Source: Sporomusa silvacetica DSM 10669
GTDB lineage: Bacteria > Bacillota > Negativicutes > Sporomusales > Sporomusaceae
Assembly (NCBI RefSeq): GCF_002257705.1
Contig: NZ_LSLK01000092.1
Location: 1 to 64,000, forward strand
DNA length: 64,000 nt
Direction of reading: 5' to 3'
Positions 43,642-53,390 of the stretch are shown here, in pieces. The notes under the pieces were generated by a model, which saw nothing but the letters and a program-made list of their open reading frames with translations, made no database searches and was not told the origin of the DNA. A program made the position numbers and the translations under genes. Each line of letters begins with the position of its first letter. Positions within the stretch are counted from its first letter, which is position 1.

Positions 43642-45735
43642 CTACAAATTAAATAATAGATCTCCATAAGTTGGCATTGGCCAAACATCTTTATCTACCA
43701 GAGTTTCAAGTGTATCAGCGACTGTTCTTAACTCTGCCATCTTTTCAAATACATCAAATCTGAATAATGAAGCTTGCTCATAAGTATCTCCATGAGCATT
43801 TGAAGCCTTGTCTACAGATTCTTCAAGAACAGCAATATTTTTCTTTAATGATGCAGTTAATGAAGATACTTCTGTTAGCAATTCAGTTTGAGCTGTTAGG
43901 TCGGCTGCTACACCAGTAGCTTTGATTGTATTAATCGAAGCAGCAAGGGTGGTAGCAAACTTGATAACTGCAGGAAGTATCTGTCTCTTAGCCATTTCGA
44001 TCATTGTTAAAGCTTCAATGTTAATAGTCTTGACATAAGTTTCAAGCGCTATTTCATAGCGGGATTCCATTTCTACTCTGCTTAATACTGCATGTTTTTC
44101 CATTACGGCTAAGTTCTTTTCTTCAATTAATGCTTTAGTAGCTTCTACAGTAGTCTTTATGTTTGGAAGTCCTCTTTTTTCAGCTTCAGCTACCCATTCA
44201 TCTGAGTATCCATTTCCGTTAAACACTACATTCTTATGCTTAGTTACATATTCAGTTAGAATGGCTTTAACTTCAGCACATACATCTTTAGCCGCTTCTA
44301 ATCTACTGGCAACTTCGCTTAATACTTCAGCTACTATAGTATTTAAAATAAAGTTTGGCTCAGCGATGGAGGCTGAAGAAGGACACATCCTAAATTCAAA
44401 TTTATTACCGGTAAATGCGAATGGAGATGTTCTGTTTCTGTCAGTTGCATCTTTGGGCAAAGATGGGAGTGTAGTAACACCTATTTCCATATGACCGCCG
44501 GTTTTAGAACTTGTCGCTCCACCCTTTTCAATTTGTTCTAAGATGTCTTGTAATTGTTCTCCTAAGAATATTGATATGATAGCTGGAGGAGCTTCGTTAG
44601 CACCTAGTCTATGATCATTTCCAGGATTTGCAGCTGATACTCTTAATAAACCCGCATATTCATCGACTGCTTTTATAACCGAACACAAGAATACCAGGAA
44701 CTGTTTATTATCATGTGGAGTAGAACCTGGCTCAAGTAGGTTCATTCCATCATCTGTTGCCATAGACCAGTTATTATGTTTACCAGAACCATTGATTCCA
44801 GCAAATGGTTTTTCATGTAATAGGCACACAAGATCCTGTCTTAAAGCAACTTTCTTCATTATATCCATAGTAAGTTGGTTATGATCGGTTGCAATATTTG
44901 TAGTACAAAATATTGGAGCTAACTCATGCTGTGCCGGAGCAACTTCGTTATGCTTAGTCTTTGCAGCAATTCCAAGCTTCCAAAGTTCTTCATCCAGTTC
45001 CTTCATGTATGCAGAAATTCTTTCTTTGATTGATCCAAAGTAGTGATCTTCTAATTCCTGTCCCTTGGGAGGTTTCGCGCCAAAAAGTGTTCTTCCGGTA
45101 AATATTAAGTCTTTGCGTTGTTCAAACGTTTTCTTATCAACAATAAAGTATTCCTGTTCTGGTCCAACAGTTGTAATAACTTTGCTTGTTGTTGTATTAC
45201 CAAGCGCTTTTAATACACGTAACGCTTGTTTGGATAAAGCTTCCATTGAACGTAATAATGGCGTCTTCTTGTCCAAAGCTTCACCTGTGTATGAACAAAA
45301 AGCAGTTGGTATACACAATGAATCATCTTTTATAAATGCTGGTGATGTACAATCCCAGGCAGTATAGCCTCTGGCTTCAAATGTTGCTCTAATACCACCA
45401 GATGGGAAGGAAGAAGCGTCTGGTTCTCCTTTAATTAATTCTTTACCTGAAAATTCCATTATAGCCTTACCATCGGCAGTTGGTGCTATAAATGCGTCAT
45501 GTTTTTCAGCAGTTATGCCTGTCATTGGTTGGAACCAATGAGTAAAATGTGTAGCGCCTTTTTCAAGTGCCCAATCTTTCATTATGCTTGCTACTACGTC
45601 TGCAACTGCTGGGTCTAAAGGAAGACCGTCTGCAATTGTCTTCTGTAAAGCTTTGTAAGTAGCTTTAGGAAGGCGCTCTTTCATAACAGCATCATTAAAT
45701 ACATTTGATCCAAAAATTTCACCTAGGTTGCTCAT
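43642..45735 (-). CDS. glnN: Glutamine synthetase, type III
   Basis: 697 residues, typical for GSIII dodecamers. N-terminal GSIII-only domain with ATHFTHWFQPMTG, core with TVGPEQEYFIVDK (metal Glu), KHNEVAPAQHELAPIF, GSGKHNNWSMAT (H-N-N signature) and NRTSPFAFTGNKFEFRMCPS (Arg site), then a long helical C-terminus. Start at 45735 chosen for the SD GAGAGGGG. Same reaction as the 40811 enzyme; both seem to share one regulatory input. Confidence 0.97.
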   Translation of the reverse strand: MSNLGEIFGSNVFNDAVMKERLPKATYKALQKTIADGLPLDPAVADVVASIMKDWALEKGATHFTHWFQPMTGITAEKHDAFIAPTADGKAIMEFSGKELIKGEPDASSFPSGGIRATFEARGYTAWDCTSPAFIKDDSLCIPTAFCSYTGEALDKKTPLLRSMEALSKQALRVLKALGNTTTSKVITTVGPEQEYFIVDKKTFEQRKDLIFTGRTLFGAKPPKGQELEDHYFGSIKERISAYMKELDEELWKLGIAAKTKHNEVAPAQHELAPIFCTTNIATDHNQLTMDIMKKVALRQDLVCLLHEKPFAGINGSGKHNNWSMATDDGMNLLEPGSTPHDNKQFLVFLCSVIKAVDEYAGLLRVSAANPGNDHRLGANEAPPAIISIFLGEQLQDILEQIEKGGATSSKTGGHMEIGVTTLPSLPKDATDRNRTSPFAFTGNKFEFRMCPSSASIAEPNFILNTIVAEVLSEVASRLEAAKDVCAEVKAILTEYVTKHKNVVFNGNGYSDEWVAEAEKRGLPNIKTTVEATKALIEEKNLAVMEKHAVLSRVEMESRYEIALETYVKTINIEALTMIEMAKRQILPAVIKFATTLAASINTIKATGVAADLTAQTELLTEVSSLTASLKKNIAVLEESVDKASNAHGDTYEQASLFRFDVFEKMAELRTVADTLETLVDKDVWPMPTYGDLLFNL

Positions 45736-45851
45736 CCAAAAAACCCCTCTCAATTTTTCATCTTACCATTAAATTTGAATAATTTATGCTGTAAATTTTT
45801 AAAAATATTATAACGTGCATTCTTATTACCTAGCACAAAATAAGAAATGAA

Positions 45852-45955
45852 GAAAAAAATAGACTCCTCCACATAACTTTATCATGTGAAGGAGTCATCA
45901 TTGACTCAAGAATTTAATTATGCTTTTATTATAGCATAAAAATAGCATTTGTCTA
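45852..45955 (-). promoter_or_regulatory. Promoter and attenuator leader of glnN
   Basis: Minus strand: TAGACA (45950-45955), 16 bp, TATAAT (45928-45933), then a perfect 5-bp hairpin GAGTC AATGAT GACTC (45892-45907), then terminator GACTCCTTCACATG / TATGTGGAGGAGTC with a T-run (about 45852-45896). The GACTCC strand belongs to both hairpins. Almost superposable on the leader at 42790-42879. Confidence 0.68.
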
Positions 45956-46073
45956 GAGCGTAAAATACTTTTTAAGAAAATATGATGGTAGTCAGCTACT
46001 GTTCCTGCGAAAGTGTGTCACCATTACTCATTCTAGCAACAAGAATATTTCAACCTGGATAAAAGGAAACACG

Positions 46074-46110
46074 AAACCCGCAGACAATACAAACGGTCTG
46101 CGGGTTTTAC
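46074..46110 (-). terminator. rnpB terminator
   Basis: AAACCCGCAGAC / GTCTGCGGGTTT hairpin with T on the minus strand. Confidence 0.9.
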
Positions 46111-46115
46111 TATGC

Positions 46116-46482
46116 TCAATTCTGAGTAGTCAATAAGCCGAGTTCTGTTCCGCTTTTGGCGGCGATGATCATTTATCTGGGTCGCCAGTTGCCTGACGAC
46201 TCTAGCGACACACCCGGAAGGTTCAGCGGGCTGCTTCATCCCTTCCCTATTTGGTCTTGCTCCAGGTGGGGTTTACCTAGCCAGCCAGTTACCTGACTGC
46301 TGGTGCGCTCTTACCGCACCGTTCCATCCTTACCTGACAAAACGTCAGGCGGTCTACATTTCTGTGGCACTATCCCTAAGGTCGCCCTCGCTGGACGTTA
46401 TCCAGCACCCTGCCCTATGGAGCTCGGACTTTCCTCAGATGCATCAAAACATCTGCGATCATCTTTCGTACTCAGAGGCCAT
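46116..46482 (-). ncRNA. rnpB: RNase P RNA (class A)
   Basis: Minus strand carries the conserved cores: GAGGAAAGTCCGAGCTCC (P4/CR-I), AGGGCAGGGTGCTGG, ACAGAAA, GTAAACCCCACCTGGAGCAAGACCAAATAGG, and the 3' CAGAACTCGGCTTA-type block. 5' and 3' ends pair (GAGTA / TACTC). The ribozyme trims tRNA 5' leaders. Confidence 0.97.
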
Positions 46483-46498
46483 GTTATTATAAAATCTA

Positions 46499-46527
46499 AT
46501 TATAACATCAATTACAAAACAAGTCAA
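46499..46527 (-). promoter_or_regulatory. rnpB promoter
   Basis: TTGACT (46522-46527), 17 bp, TATAAT (46499-46504); the -35 overlaps the last codons and stop of the nif3-like gene. Confidence 0.9.
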
Positions 46528-47642
46528 TAGGCTGTAAATACATCTTTGCCTGAATTATTAGCAAGCATTTCTACATCCCAACCATTTTTACGGGCTTGTT
46601 CATCTAGATAGGCAGCTACACATTGAACCACCGGCTGCTCGGTAGCAAAGTGACCAGCATCAATAATCGCAAGCCCTTCCGCAAGGGCTTGTTGCGCTTC
46701 ATGATACTTTACATCACCGGTTACCAGAACATCGGCCCCTGCTTTAATGGCATTCTTAATAAGGCTTGCCCCGCTGCCACCACATACTGCCACTTGATTT
46801 ATTAATGTAGTGGCTGAACCAGCCACCTTTATTGAATTAACCGTTAATAAACGTTTTACTTGGTTACTAAAGTCTCGTAACGACATGGCTTCACCAAGTC
46901 GTCCAATTCTTCCTAAACCGCAGCTAGGCCCTTTGTTTAGTAGTAAATATTCATCATACGCAACTTCTTCATAGGGATGAGCCGCTATCATCGCATTAAT
47001 CACGCGGGAACGCAGCGCTGCCGGGACAATCGTTTCGATTCGACTTTCATCAACAAATTCAAGCTGACCTTCTTTACCAATAAATGGGGTGGTTGCCGCT
47101 AACGGCAAAAAGGTTCCGACCCCCTTGGTCTGAAAGGTACAATGACTATAGTTGCCAATATGGCCTGCGCCAGCCTCGCTCATAGCTATTCGTACTTTTT
47201 CAACATGAGATTCTGGAACAAAGACTACTAATTTATATAACTTTTCCTGATATACTATTGATAGCGGCTTACTATCCTTAAGCTGAAACTTTTGGGCCAA
47301 AATATCATTTACACCACCAGGAGCACTATCCAAATTGGTATGAGCGGCATACACGGCTATTTTATTTTTAATCAGATCAAATAGCATGCTGCCTAACGGT
47401 AAATCAGTGCGAATATTGGTAATACCTTTAAACAGTACAGGATGATGGGATACAATCAGGTCAGCACCTACAGCAATGGCCTGATTGATAGCCGTTTGGT
47501 CTACATCTAAAGTAATAATAATTTTATGAATAGTTTGCTCAGGACTACCAACTAAGAGACCAATATTATCCCAATCCTCAGCCAAATGCTTTGGTGCCAA
47601 TTGTTCAAGCTTGGTAATAACTTCATGGCATTTTACAGACAT
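46524..47642 (-). CDS. Nif3-like dinuclear metal protein (YqfO family)
   Basis: 372 residues: two Nif3 halves with an inserted middle domain (about 130-230, CutA/PII-like), as in YqfO. Metal ligands in LAEDWDNIGLLVG, DLIVSHHPVLFKG, AAHTNLDSAPGGVND and near the C-terminus DAGHFATEQPVV. Often called GTP cyclohydrolase type 1-like, but its role is unresolved. It overlaps trmK by 10 nt, as in Bacillus (trmK-yqfO), so the two are translationally coupled. Confidence 0.95.
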   Translation of the reverse strand: MSVKCHEVITKLEQLAPKHLAEDWDNIGLLVGSPEQTIHKIIITLDVDQTAINQAIAVGADLIVSHHPVLFKGITNIRTDLPLGSMLFDLIKNKIAVYAAHTNLDSAPGGVNDILAQKFQLKDSKPLSIVYQEKLYKLVVFVPESHVEKVRIAMSEAGAGHIGNYSHCTFQTKGVGTFLPLAATTPFIGKEGQLEFVDESRIETIVPAALRSRVINAMIAAHPYEEVAYDEYLLLNKGPSCGLGRIGRLGEAMSLRDFSNQVKRLLTVNSIKVAGSATTLINQVAVCGGSGASLIKNAIKAGADVLVTGDVKYHEAQQALAEGLAIIDAGHFATEQPVVQCVAAYLDEQARKNGWDVEMLANNSGKDVFTAY

Positions 47643-48328
47643 GTGCGCTTGTCCTCCAAATCCTTAAGTTTATCGGCAAACTCTCTATATTTCGCAGAAT
47701 GTACGGCTTCAGCACTTCCTGCCATCGCCGCGAGCACACCGCGTAAATGCACAATTAACTCCTCAATATGCAGCAGCAGTAGCGGATGTCTTGACTGCCA
47801 GAGCAGCGGACCTATTTCATAGAGTATGGGCTCTAAGGGCTGACTTTCACCAGGTTCTGCCGCAATAATCTGATATAGCTTACCATCTTCCTGAACAAGC
47901 TGTTCATTGAGTATTTGCCAGCCATTGGTTTGCAGCCACATTCTGACCGTTGACGCCGCTATCATGGGTTGTACAATAAGACGCTTGAGTGTAGCTGTTA
48001 CTTCCGGCCGCGAGCGTAAGATATCAATAATATTCAAACCACCCATACCGGCAATAACGACAGTTTCAGCTTCTCCCGGACGTACTACCTCAAGTCCGTT
48101 ACCGCGCCTGACTGAGATTAACTCTTCTAACTGTGCGGCAGCGACAGCATTTTTAGCCGATAGATAAGGGCCTTGGTGAATATCGCCGGCGATTGCACGG
48201 GCAATAATACTATGGGAAATAAGATATATTGGTAGATAAGCATGGTCGGTGCCAATATCAGCCATAGTCACTCCGACAGGGACCATATCGGCAATAGCTT
48301 GCAAACGTTCTCCTATTTTCACGTGCAT
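47633..48328 (-). CDS. trmK: tRNA (adenine-22-N1)-methyltransferase TrmK
   Basis: 231 residues. SAM-binding Rossmann fold with MADIGTDHAYLPIYL, AGDIHQGPYLSAKNAVA, VIAGMGG and LIVQPM, then a C-terminal helical domain. Adds a methyl to A22 of tRNA-Ser/Tyr. The ATG at 48328 is close to the SD (3 nt); the GTG at 48322 is at 9 nt and may be the real start. Confidence 0.94.
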   Translation of the reverse strand: MHVKIGERLQAIADMVPVGVTMADIGTDHAYLPIYLISHSIIARAIAGDIHQGPYLSAKNAVAAAQLEELISVRRGNGLEVVRPGEAETVVIAGMGGLNIIDILRSRPEVTATLKRLIVQPMIAASTVRMWLQTNGWQILNEQLVQEDGKLYQIIAAEPGESQPLEPILYEIGPLLWQSRHPLLLLHIEELIVHLRGVLAAMAGSAEAVHSAKYREFADKLKDLEDKRTCL

Positions 48329-48394
48329 AGTCCTCCCGTAAATTCCCCTGTTAGTATTTCGCCTAATGGCTAAATAATCCTTTAAATGTGAGTA

Positions 48395-48487
48395 TAAGAT
48401 AAGACTTGGCTTGTGCCAAGTCCTTTAGGACGCCGGCAGAAGCCTTAGTCGTTCAATCCAGGGAAAGTTAACCTTTCCATCTGGATA
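48395..48487 (+). repeat. Dispersed repeat, module A copy 7
   Basis: Complete copy, nearly identical to the ones at 18121 and 58393. On the minus strand it starts directly after the tRNA-Val terminator. Confidence 0.9.
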
Positions 48488-48488
48488 A

Positions 48489-48520
48489 CAAAAAACCTGC
48501 GAATTGCTTCGCAGGTTTTT
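48489..48520 (-). terminator. tRNA cluster terminator
   Basis: AAAAACCTGCGAA / TTCGCAGGTTTTT stem with T-run, 7 bp past the tRNA-Val gene. Confidence 0.93.
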
Positions 48521-48526
48521 AAGGCG

Positions 48527-48602
<76 letters not shown>

Positions 48603-48669
48603 GTAATCGACTCTCGATGTTCGATCTTCGGCTTTCGACAATGGTTTATCGAGCGTCGAATGTCGAGAA

Positions 48670-48744
48670 TGGTGGGCCCACCTGGGATCGAACCAGGGAC
48701 CAGCCGGTTATGAGCCGGCTGCTCTACCGCTGAGCTATAGGCCC
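48670..48744 (-). tRNA. tRNA with CAT anticodon, probably tRNA-Ile2
   Basis: Acceptor GGGCCTA / TGGGCCC, anticodon loop CTCATAA, CCA encoded. The window already has an initiator and an elongator Met tRNA; this sequence differs from both and resembles Firmicute tRNA-Ile whose CAT is modified by TilS to read AUA. A second elongator Met is not excluded. Confidence 0.8.
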
Positions 48745-48797
48745 TAGAGATATTAAAACAGGTTTTCCGAAGAAAGCCTGTTCTATCAGCTAATAAC

Positions 48798-48873
48798 TGG
48801 CTCCTCGAGTAGGACTCGAACCTACGACAAATCGGTTAACAGCCGATTGCTCTACCAACTGAGCTATCGAGGA
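48798..48873 (-). tRNA. tRNA-Asn (GTT)
   Basis: Acceptor TCCTCGA / TCGAGGA, anticodon loop CTGTTAA (GTT), GCCA end encoded. First gene of the Asn-Ile2-Val trio. Confidence 0.96.
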
Positions 48874-48891
48874 ATATCGCCAACGTTGATT

Positions 48892-48920
48892 ATTATAAAG
48901 CAATGTCCGGATTACGTCAA
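48892..48920 (-). promoter_or_regulatory. Promoter of the tRNA-Asn/Ile2/Val cluster
   Basis: TTGACG (48915-48920), 17 bp, TATAAT (48892-48897). Confidence 0.9.
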
Positions 48921-48934
48921 GAGATTATTGCGTT

Positions 48935-50032
48935 TTATTCTAGAAAATCTTTTAATTTTTTACTGCGACTAGGATGGCGAAGTTTGCGAAGTGCTTTAGC
49001 TTCTATTTGACGAATACGTTCTCGGGTAACTCCAAAAAATTGCCCGACTTCCTCTAATGTACGAGCCCGCCCATCATCTAACCCAAAGCGCAGGCGCAAT
49101 ACTTTTTCTTCTCTGGGAGTAAGCGTTTCCAGAACGTCTTCCAGCTGTTCTTTAAGCAGCATAAAAGAAGCAGCTTCTGCCGGAGCAGGGGCATCCTGAT
49201 CTTCAATAAAATCACCTAGGTGAGAATCTTCTTCTTCACCAATTGGCGTTTCCAGGGATACAGGTTCTTGGGCAATTTTCATAATTTCCCGGACACGCTC
49301 AACAGTGACTTCCATAGCTTTGGCCACTTCTTCTGGTGATGGTTCCCGTCCTAATTCCTGTAGGAGTTGACGCGATACCCGAATCAGCTTATTAATAGTT
49401 TCAACCATGTGAACCGGAATCCGGATAGTACGGGCTTGATCAGCAATAGCCCTGGTTATTGCCTGACGTATCCACCAGGTAGCATAGGTACTAAATTTAT
49501 AACCCTTATTATAGTCAAACTTTTCTACAGCCTTGATTAAGCCCAAGTTACCTTCCTGAATCAGATCCAGAAACAGCATGCCGCGGCCTACATAACGCTT
49601 AGCAATACTAACAACTAACCTTAAATTCGCTTCGGCCAGCCGCCTTTTGGCTTCTTCATCACCTTGTTCCATACGCTTGGCCAGTTTAATTTCTTCATCA
49701 GCAGTTAAAAGTGGAACCCGGCCAATTTCCTTAAGATACATTCTAACAGGATCATCAATACTAATGCCTTCAGGAATGGTGAGATCAATATCTACTTCTT
49801 CGGCCGTTGCTTCCATCTCTGGATTCTCAACGAGTTCAGCATCCGGAGCTTCATCAATAATTTCAATGCCTTTATTACTGAAGATTTCGTACATATCTTC
49901 GATTTCTTCAGGGCTCATGTCTTCCGTTTGCATGGTATCCATAATTTCGGTATACGTTAACACTCCGCGCTTTTTGCCTTTATGCAAAAGCTCATTTACG
50001 TGCTCGACCGGCGTAGTTTTCTTATCGGCCAT
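48935..50032 (-). CDS. rpoD: RNA polymerase primary sigma factor (sigma-A)
   Basis: 365 residues, the short Firmicute form. Region 1.2 (ISIDDPVRMYLKEIGRVPLLT), region 2 with the FSTYATWWIRQAITRAIADQ helix, region 3, and region 4 with EVGQFFGVTRERIRQIEAKALRKLRHP. SD of eight G preceded by AA; the ATG at 50032 is preferred to a TTG at 50056. Follows dnaG, the classic dnaG-rpoD macromolecular synthesis pair. Confidence 0.98.
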   Translation of the reverse strand: MADKKTTPVEHVNELLHKGKKRGVLTYTEIMDTMQTEDMSPEEIEDMYEIFSNKGIEIIDEAPDAELVENPEMEATAEEVDIDLTIPEGISIDDPVRMYLKEIGRVPLLTADEEIKLAKRMEQGDEEAKRRLAEANLRLVVSIAKRYVGRGMLFLDLIQEGNLGLIKAVEKFDYNKGYKFSTYATWWIRQAITRAIADQARTIRIPVHMVETINKLIRVSRQLLQELGREPSPEEVAKAMEVTVERVREIMKIAQEPVSLETPIGEEEDSHLGDFIEDQDAPAPAEAASFMLLKEQLEDVLETLTPREEKVLRLRFGLDDGRARTLEEVGQFFGVTRERIRQIEAKALRKLRHPSRSKKLKDFLE

Positions 50033-50088
50033 AATTCCCCCCCCTTCCTTTGGCAATTAACGGTAGTAGCTTTATCCATACTTGCTTA

Positions 50089-51900
50089 TTAATGATGTAA
50101 TTTGCTAATTTCATGTTTAATTCGCTGACTTTCCGCTAATTCCTGCAGAAAGTTACTATCCCCCATGCGTTCTAATTCATCGGCCATTAGCCGGTGTTGT
50201 TCATATAATGTAGTCAAATGTGCTAATCGAATTGTCTTTATACAGTCATCAACCAATTGGACGACATCATCAAATTGGTTTTCCATCAACATAATCTGTG
50301 AAAACTCGTTGTTTGCTTTTTCACTTAAGCTATTTACACCAGCAGTAATCGCTGCTTGCGTTACCTGGTTTTCCATATTATACGCATTAACTATGAAATT
50401 AATTATCTCCTGTTGAAGAGTTCCTTGTATTTCTTGTGGTGAAAGCTTAGCTAAAATATAAGGGATAAGTGATAAATCATCGCACATTAATCGAATCAAC
50501 TGACGTTCTGCCTGAATTACCGCGGGAGTTGGTTGCTTGTATAATAGTGCAATATTTATAGGCTTCCCTGATTTTACATTTTTATCCTTTTTAAATTGAA
50601 CAATATACTTTCTAATTTCGCTTCGTAAAGCGCTTTCATCAACAGCAAGCACTTGTGACAAACGGGTAATATGGGCATTAACTGCTACGGCATTATCCGT
50701 CTCGGCCAGAATAGGTGTCAACTTACCAACAACGGCAATTTTACCTTGAACGGTAGAGTAATCATCAGATTTTAACGCTTGGTCAAGTTGATAGTCTAGT
50801 AGCGGCTGAGCCGATTTGAGTAACTCCTGGAACGATTGACTGCTATGCTTGCGGACAAATTCGTCTGGGTCTTTGCCATCAGGAATAGTTACTACTTTAA
50901 TGGTCCCCCCTAACGAGCGAACAGTATCCAGTGCCCGAACAGTGGCATTTTGTCCAGCAGCATCGCTATCATAAGAAAATAATAGTTCTGCATTAAGTTT
51001 AATCAAATTTCTGGCTTGTTCAGGTGTAAAAGCCGTGCCTAAGGAGGCAACTACATTCTTAACACCCTGAGTATACAGAGTGATAACATCCATATACCCT
51101 TCGACAATAACCACTTGGCCTAAATCCCGAATATGTTTATAAGCATTATCAAACCCATACAAAACGTGGCGTTTGTTGAAAACCTCAGTTTCGGGCGAGT
51201 TGAGATATTTGGGCTGACTATTATCCAAAACTCTACCGCCAAAGCCAATAATCCGCCCCCTTACATCACTAATGGGAAAGATAATGCGGTTGCGAAATCG
51301 GTCATACACACCATCACCAGAATTACGCGGAGCAGATAAACCAGATTTGAGCAGTATATCAAGGGGAATACCACGCTCACTCAAGGTTAATGATAGTTTA
51401 TCCCATAACGGCGGAGCAAACCCCAATTTCAGAAAGTCAATGGTTTCAGCAGATATGCCTCGGTTAGCCAAATATTCACGGGCAGGTATTCCATAATTAG
51501 TTTTGGTCAAGCAGGCGTGAAAAAAATCTCTGGCTAATTCATTTACTTGATAGATTCTGGCAAGTTCCTGTTCTTTGGCTTGTTCACGCGGTGTTTTTTC
51601 TCTTTCCGGCAAGGGAATATTTAGCTTAGTAGCTAATAGTTTTACCGCTTCAAAAAAAGTAATATTTTCCACTCGCATCAGGAAATTAAAAACATTGCCG
51701 CCAGTCTGACATCCAAAGCAATAAAAAAAACCTTTATCCGGATTTACTGAAAACGACGGTGTCTTCTCACTGTGAAAGGGGCAGCAACCCCAAAAATTTT
51801 TTCCTTTCTTTTTTAAGGATACATAATCGGAAACAATACTAACAATATCGCTTTCTGACCGCAATCTATCGATAAAATCATCGAAAACTGCATCTTTCAT
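50089..51900 (-). CDS. dnaG: DNA primase
   Basis: 603 residues from the ATG at 51900 (SD AAGGTGAG). Zinc-binding CHC2 domain (CPFHSEKTPSF...FYCFGC, residues about 40-64), TOPRIM core with VIVEGYMDVI and YDSDAAGQNA, and a C-terminal helicase-binding domain. The frame stays open 53 codons further upstream, but those codons have no SD or homology and are not included. Operon with rpoD. Confidence 0.97.
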   Translation of the reverse strand: MKDAVFDDFIDRLRSESDIVSIVSDYVSLKKKGKNFWGCCPFHSEKTPSFSVNPDKGFFYCFGCQTGGNVFNFLMRVENITFFEAVKLLATKLNIPLPEREKTPREQAKEQELARIYQVNELARDFFHACLTKTNYGIPAREYLANRGISAETIDFLKLGFAPPLWDKLSLTLSERGIPLDILLKSGLSAPRNSGDGVYDRFRNRIIFPISDVRGRIIGFGGRVLDNSQPKYLNSPETEVFNKRHVLYGFDNAYKHIRDLGQVVIVEGYMDVITLYTQGVKNVVASLGTAFTPEQARNLIKLNAELLFSYDSDAAGQNATVRALDTVRSLGGTIKVVTIPDGKDPDEFVRKHSSQSFQELLKSAQPLLDYQLDQALKSDDYSTVQGKIAVVGKLTPILAETDNAVAVNAHITRLSQVLAVDESALRSEIRKYIVQFKKDKNVKSGKPINIALLYKQPTPAVIQAERQLIRLMCDDLSLIPYILAKLSPQEIQGTLQQEIINFIVNAYNMENQVTQAAITAGVNSLSEKANNEFSQIMLMENQFDDVVQLVDDCIKTIRLAHLTTLYEQHRLMADELERMGDSNFLQELAESQRIKHEISKLHH

Positions 51901-52147
51901 ATAACTCACCTTATCCAGGCAATGACAAATTTCCTGCTGTGTTTTAGGTTTTCGGAATATGCAAATAGTTCCAAGCTTTGACTTAATTCTACATTCAGGT
52001 TGATATTCCTGCCAAAAGGACGCAACTACCTGCAAAGTTATGGACACAGTCTTTATCATCTTTTATTTTAGTAATTATTATTCAATATAAATGATAAAAT
52101 TCCTCTTTTACATCTTGACAAAAGTAATAATATTTGTTCAAAAAACA

Positions 52148-52178
52148 AAAGCAGAGCCTATGTGTAAGCTCTGCTTAT
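52148..52178 (-). terminator. dgt terminator
   Basis: AAGCAGAGCTTACA / TAGGCTCTGCTTTT hairpin on the minus strand, overlapping the dgt stop codon. Confidence 0.88.
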
Positions 52179-53176
52179 AATTGGGGTATTCCCCAGGTTG
52201 CAGGAATGAATAGTTTTTCGAATTGTTTTATTGCATACAAATCAGTTAGACCAGCAATGTAATCAATAACTATCGTCTGCAATCCCCAGCGCTCTTCCCG
52301 CTCCAAAAATTCCTGCGGCAAGCTGCCAGGGTTATCCATATAATATTCGAAAAGCTTACTAACAACATACTTGGATTTTTTTCGATCAGGCTCAAGTTCG
52401 GCTGAGTGATAGATTTTTTTAAACATAAACTCCCGAAATTCATCCATAGCCGCTTTAACCCGGCTAGACATAAGAATTTCGTTTCTTCCTTCTGATTCGG
52501 TAATAATATCAGAAACCATTACAGTTATCATACTAGATGGATTCGTACCTAATACGTTACTTACATTTTGCGGTAAATCAGAAGGTTTTATCATACCAGC
52601 GCGAATACCATCATCATAGTCATGGCACAGATAGGCAATACGGTCGCTTCTGCGCACAATGTTACCTTCCAAGGTAAACGGCTTATTATCGCCAGTATGG
52701 TTAAGTATGCCGTCTCGAACTTCTGCAGTCAGATTAAGCCCCTGCCCTCCCCGTTCGAGATGTTCTACTACCCGCAAACTTTGTTCATTATGATTGTAAT
52801 GACCAATAAGTTCGCGCAATGCATATTCGCCGGCATGACCAAACGGAGTATGTCCTACATCATGGCCTACAGCAATTGCTTCAGTCAAGTCTTCATTGAG
52901 CATTAGACCACGGGCGATAGTGCGGGATATCTGCGCAACCTCGAGGCTATGTGTCATACGCATCCGATAATGATCGCCTGGAGCTATATACACCTGTGTT
53001 TTATGTTTAAGACGCCGAAACGATTTACTATGAATAATGCGATCCCTGTCGCGTTGAAAGGCGGTGCGGAAATCACACAAATCCTCCTCCCTGTCCCTGA
53101 CGGCATCGCGGCTTTTCGCTGCATAGGTTGATAAGATTTTAAATTCCTGCTCTTCAATTCGTTCACGGACTTTCAT
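52175..53176 (-). CDS. dgt: dGTP triphosphohydrolase (HD domain)
   Basis: 333 residues. HD-type metal site: RRLKHKTQV, MTHSLEVAQISRTIARGL (His), VGHDVGHTPFGHAGE (His-Asp pair) and RIAYLCHDYDDGI. Splits dGTP (or other dNTPs) to nucleoside and triphosphate. It lies upstream of dnaG-rpoD, the same order as in many Firmicutes. SD AAGGAAGGAGG. Confidence 0.95.
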   Translation of the reverse strand: MKVRERIEEQEFKILSTYAAKSRDAVRDREEDLCDFRTAFQRDRDRIIHSKSFRRLKHKTQVYIAPGDHYRMRMTHSLEVAQISRTIARGLMLNEDLTEAIAVGHDVGHTPFGHAGEYALRELIGHYNHNEQSLRVVEHLERGGQGLNLTAEVRDGILNHTGDNKPFTLEGNIVRRSDRIAYLCHDYDDGIRAGMIKPSDLPQNVSNVLGTNPSSMITVMVSDIITESEGRNEILMSSRVKAAMDEFREFMFKKIYHSAELEPDRKKSKYVVSKLFEYYMDNPGSLPQEFLEREERWGLQTIVIDYIAGLTDLYAIKQFEKLFIPATWGIPQL

Positions 53177-53300
53177 ACTAAAAGCGCCTCCTTCCTTAGG
53201 TATATTATAACATTATTTACCTGTAGGATTACAATGCTAATTTTTCATTGCGGACTAAGCAGGATTAAAATTTATTTGCTATAATAATATAATAGAGATA

Positions 53301-53373
53301 AACAACGTGTTAAAGAAATTTGCCAACACACCCTCTTGCTGTCTGAAAACTTCTTTAATACATACTATATAGC
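53301..53373. repeat. Diverged family C inverted repeat
   Basis: AACAACGTGTTAAA start and CTTTAATACATACTATATAGC end match the copy at 16994-17077; the centre differs. It lies just before the SD of the lptA-like gene, so it is probably in its 5' UTR. Confidence 0.45.
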
Positions 53374-53390
53374 GAAAGGAGGGCCACAGA

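Noticed and set aside
46033..46530. Open frames on both strands
   Set aside because: They overlap RNase P RNA.
51901..52059. Extension of dnaG by 53 codons
   Set aside because: No SD at the distal start and no similarity to primases; the ATG at 51900 fits the conserved N-terminus.
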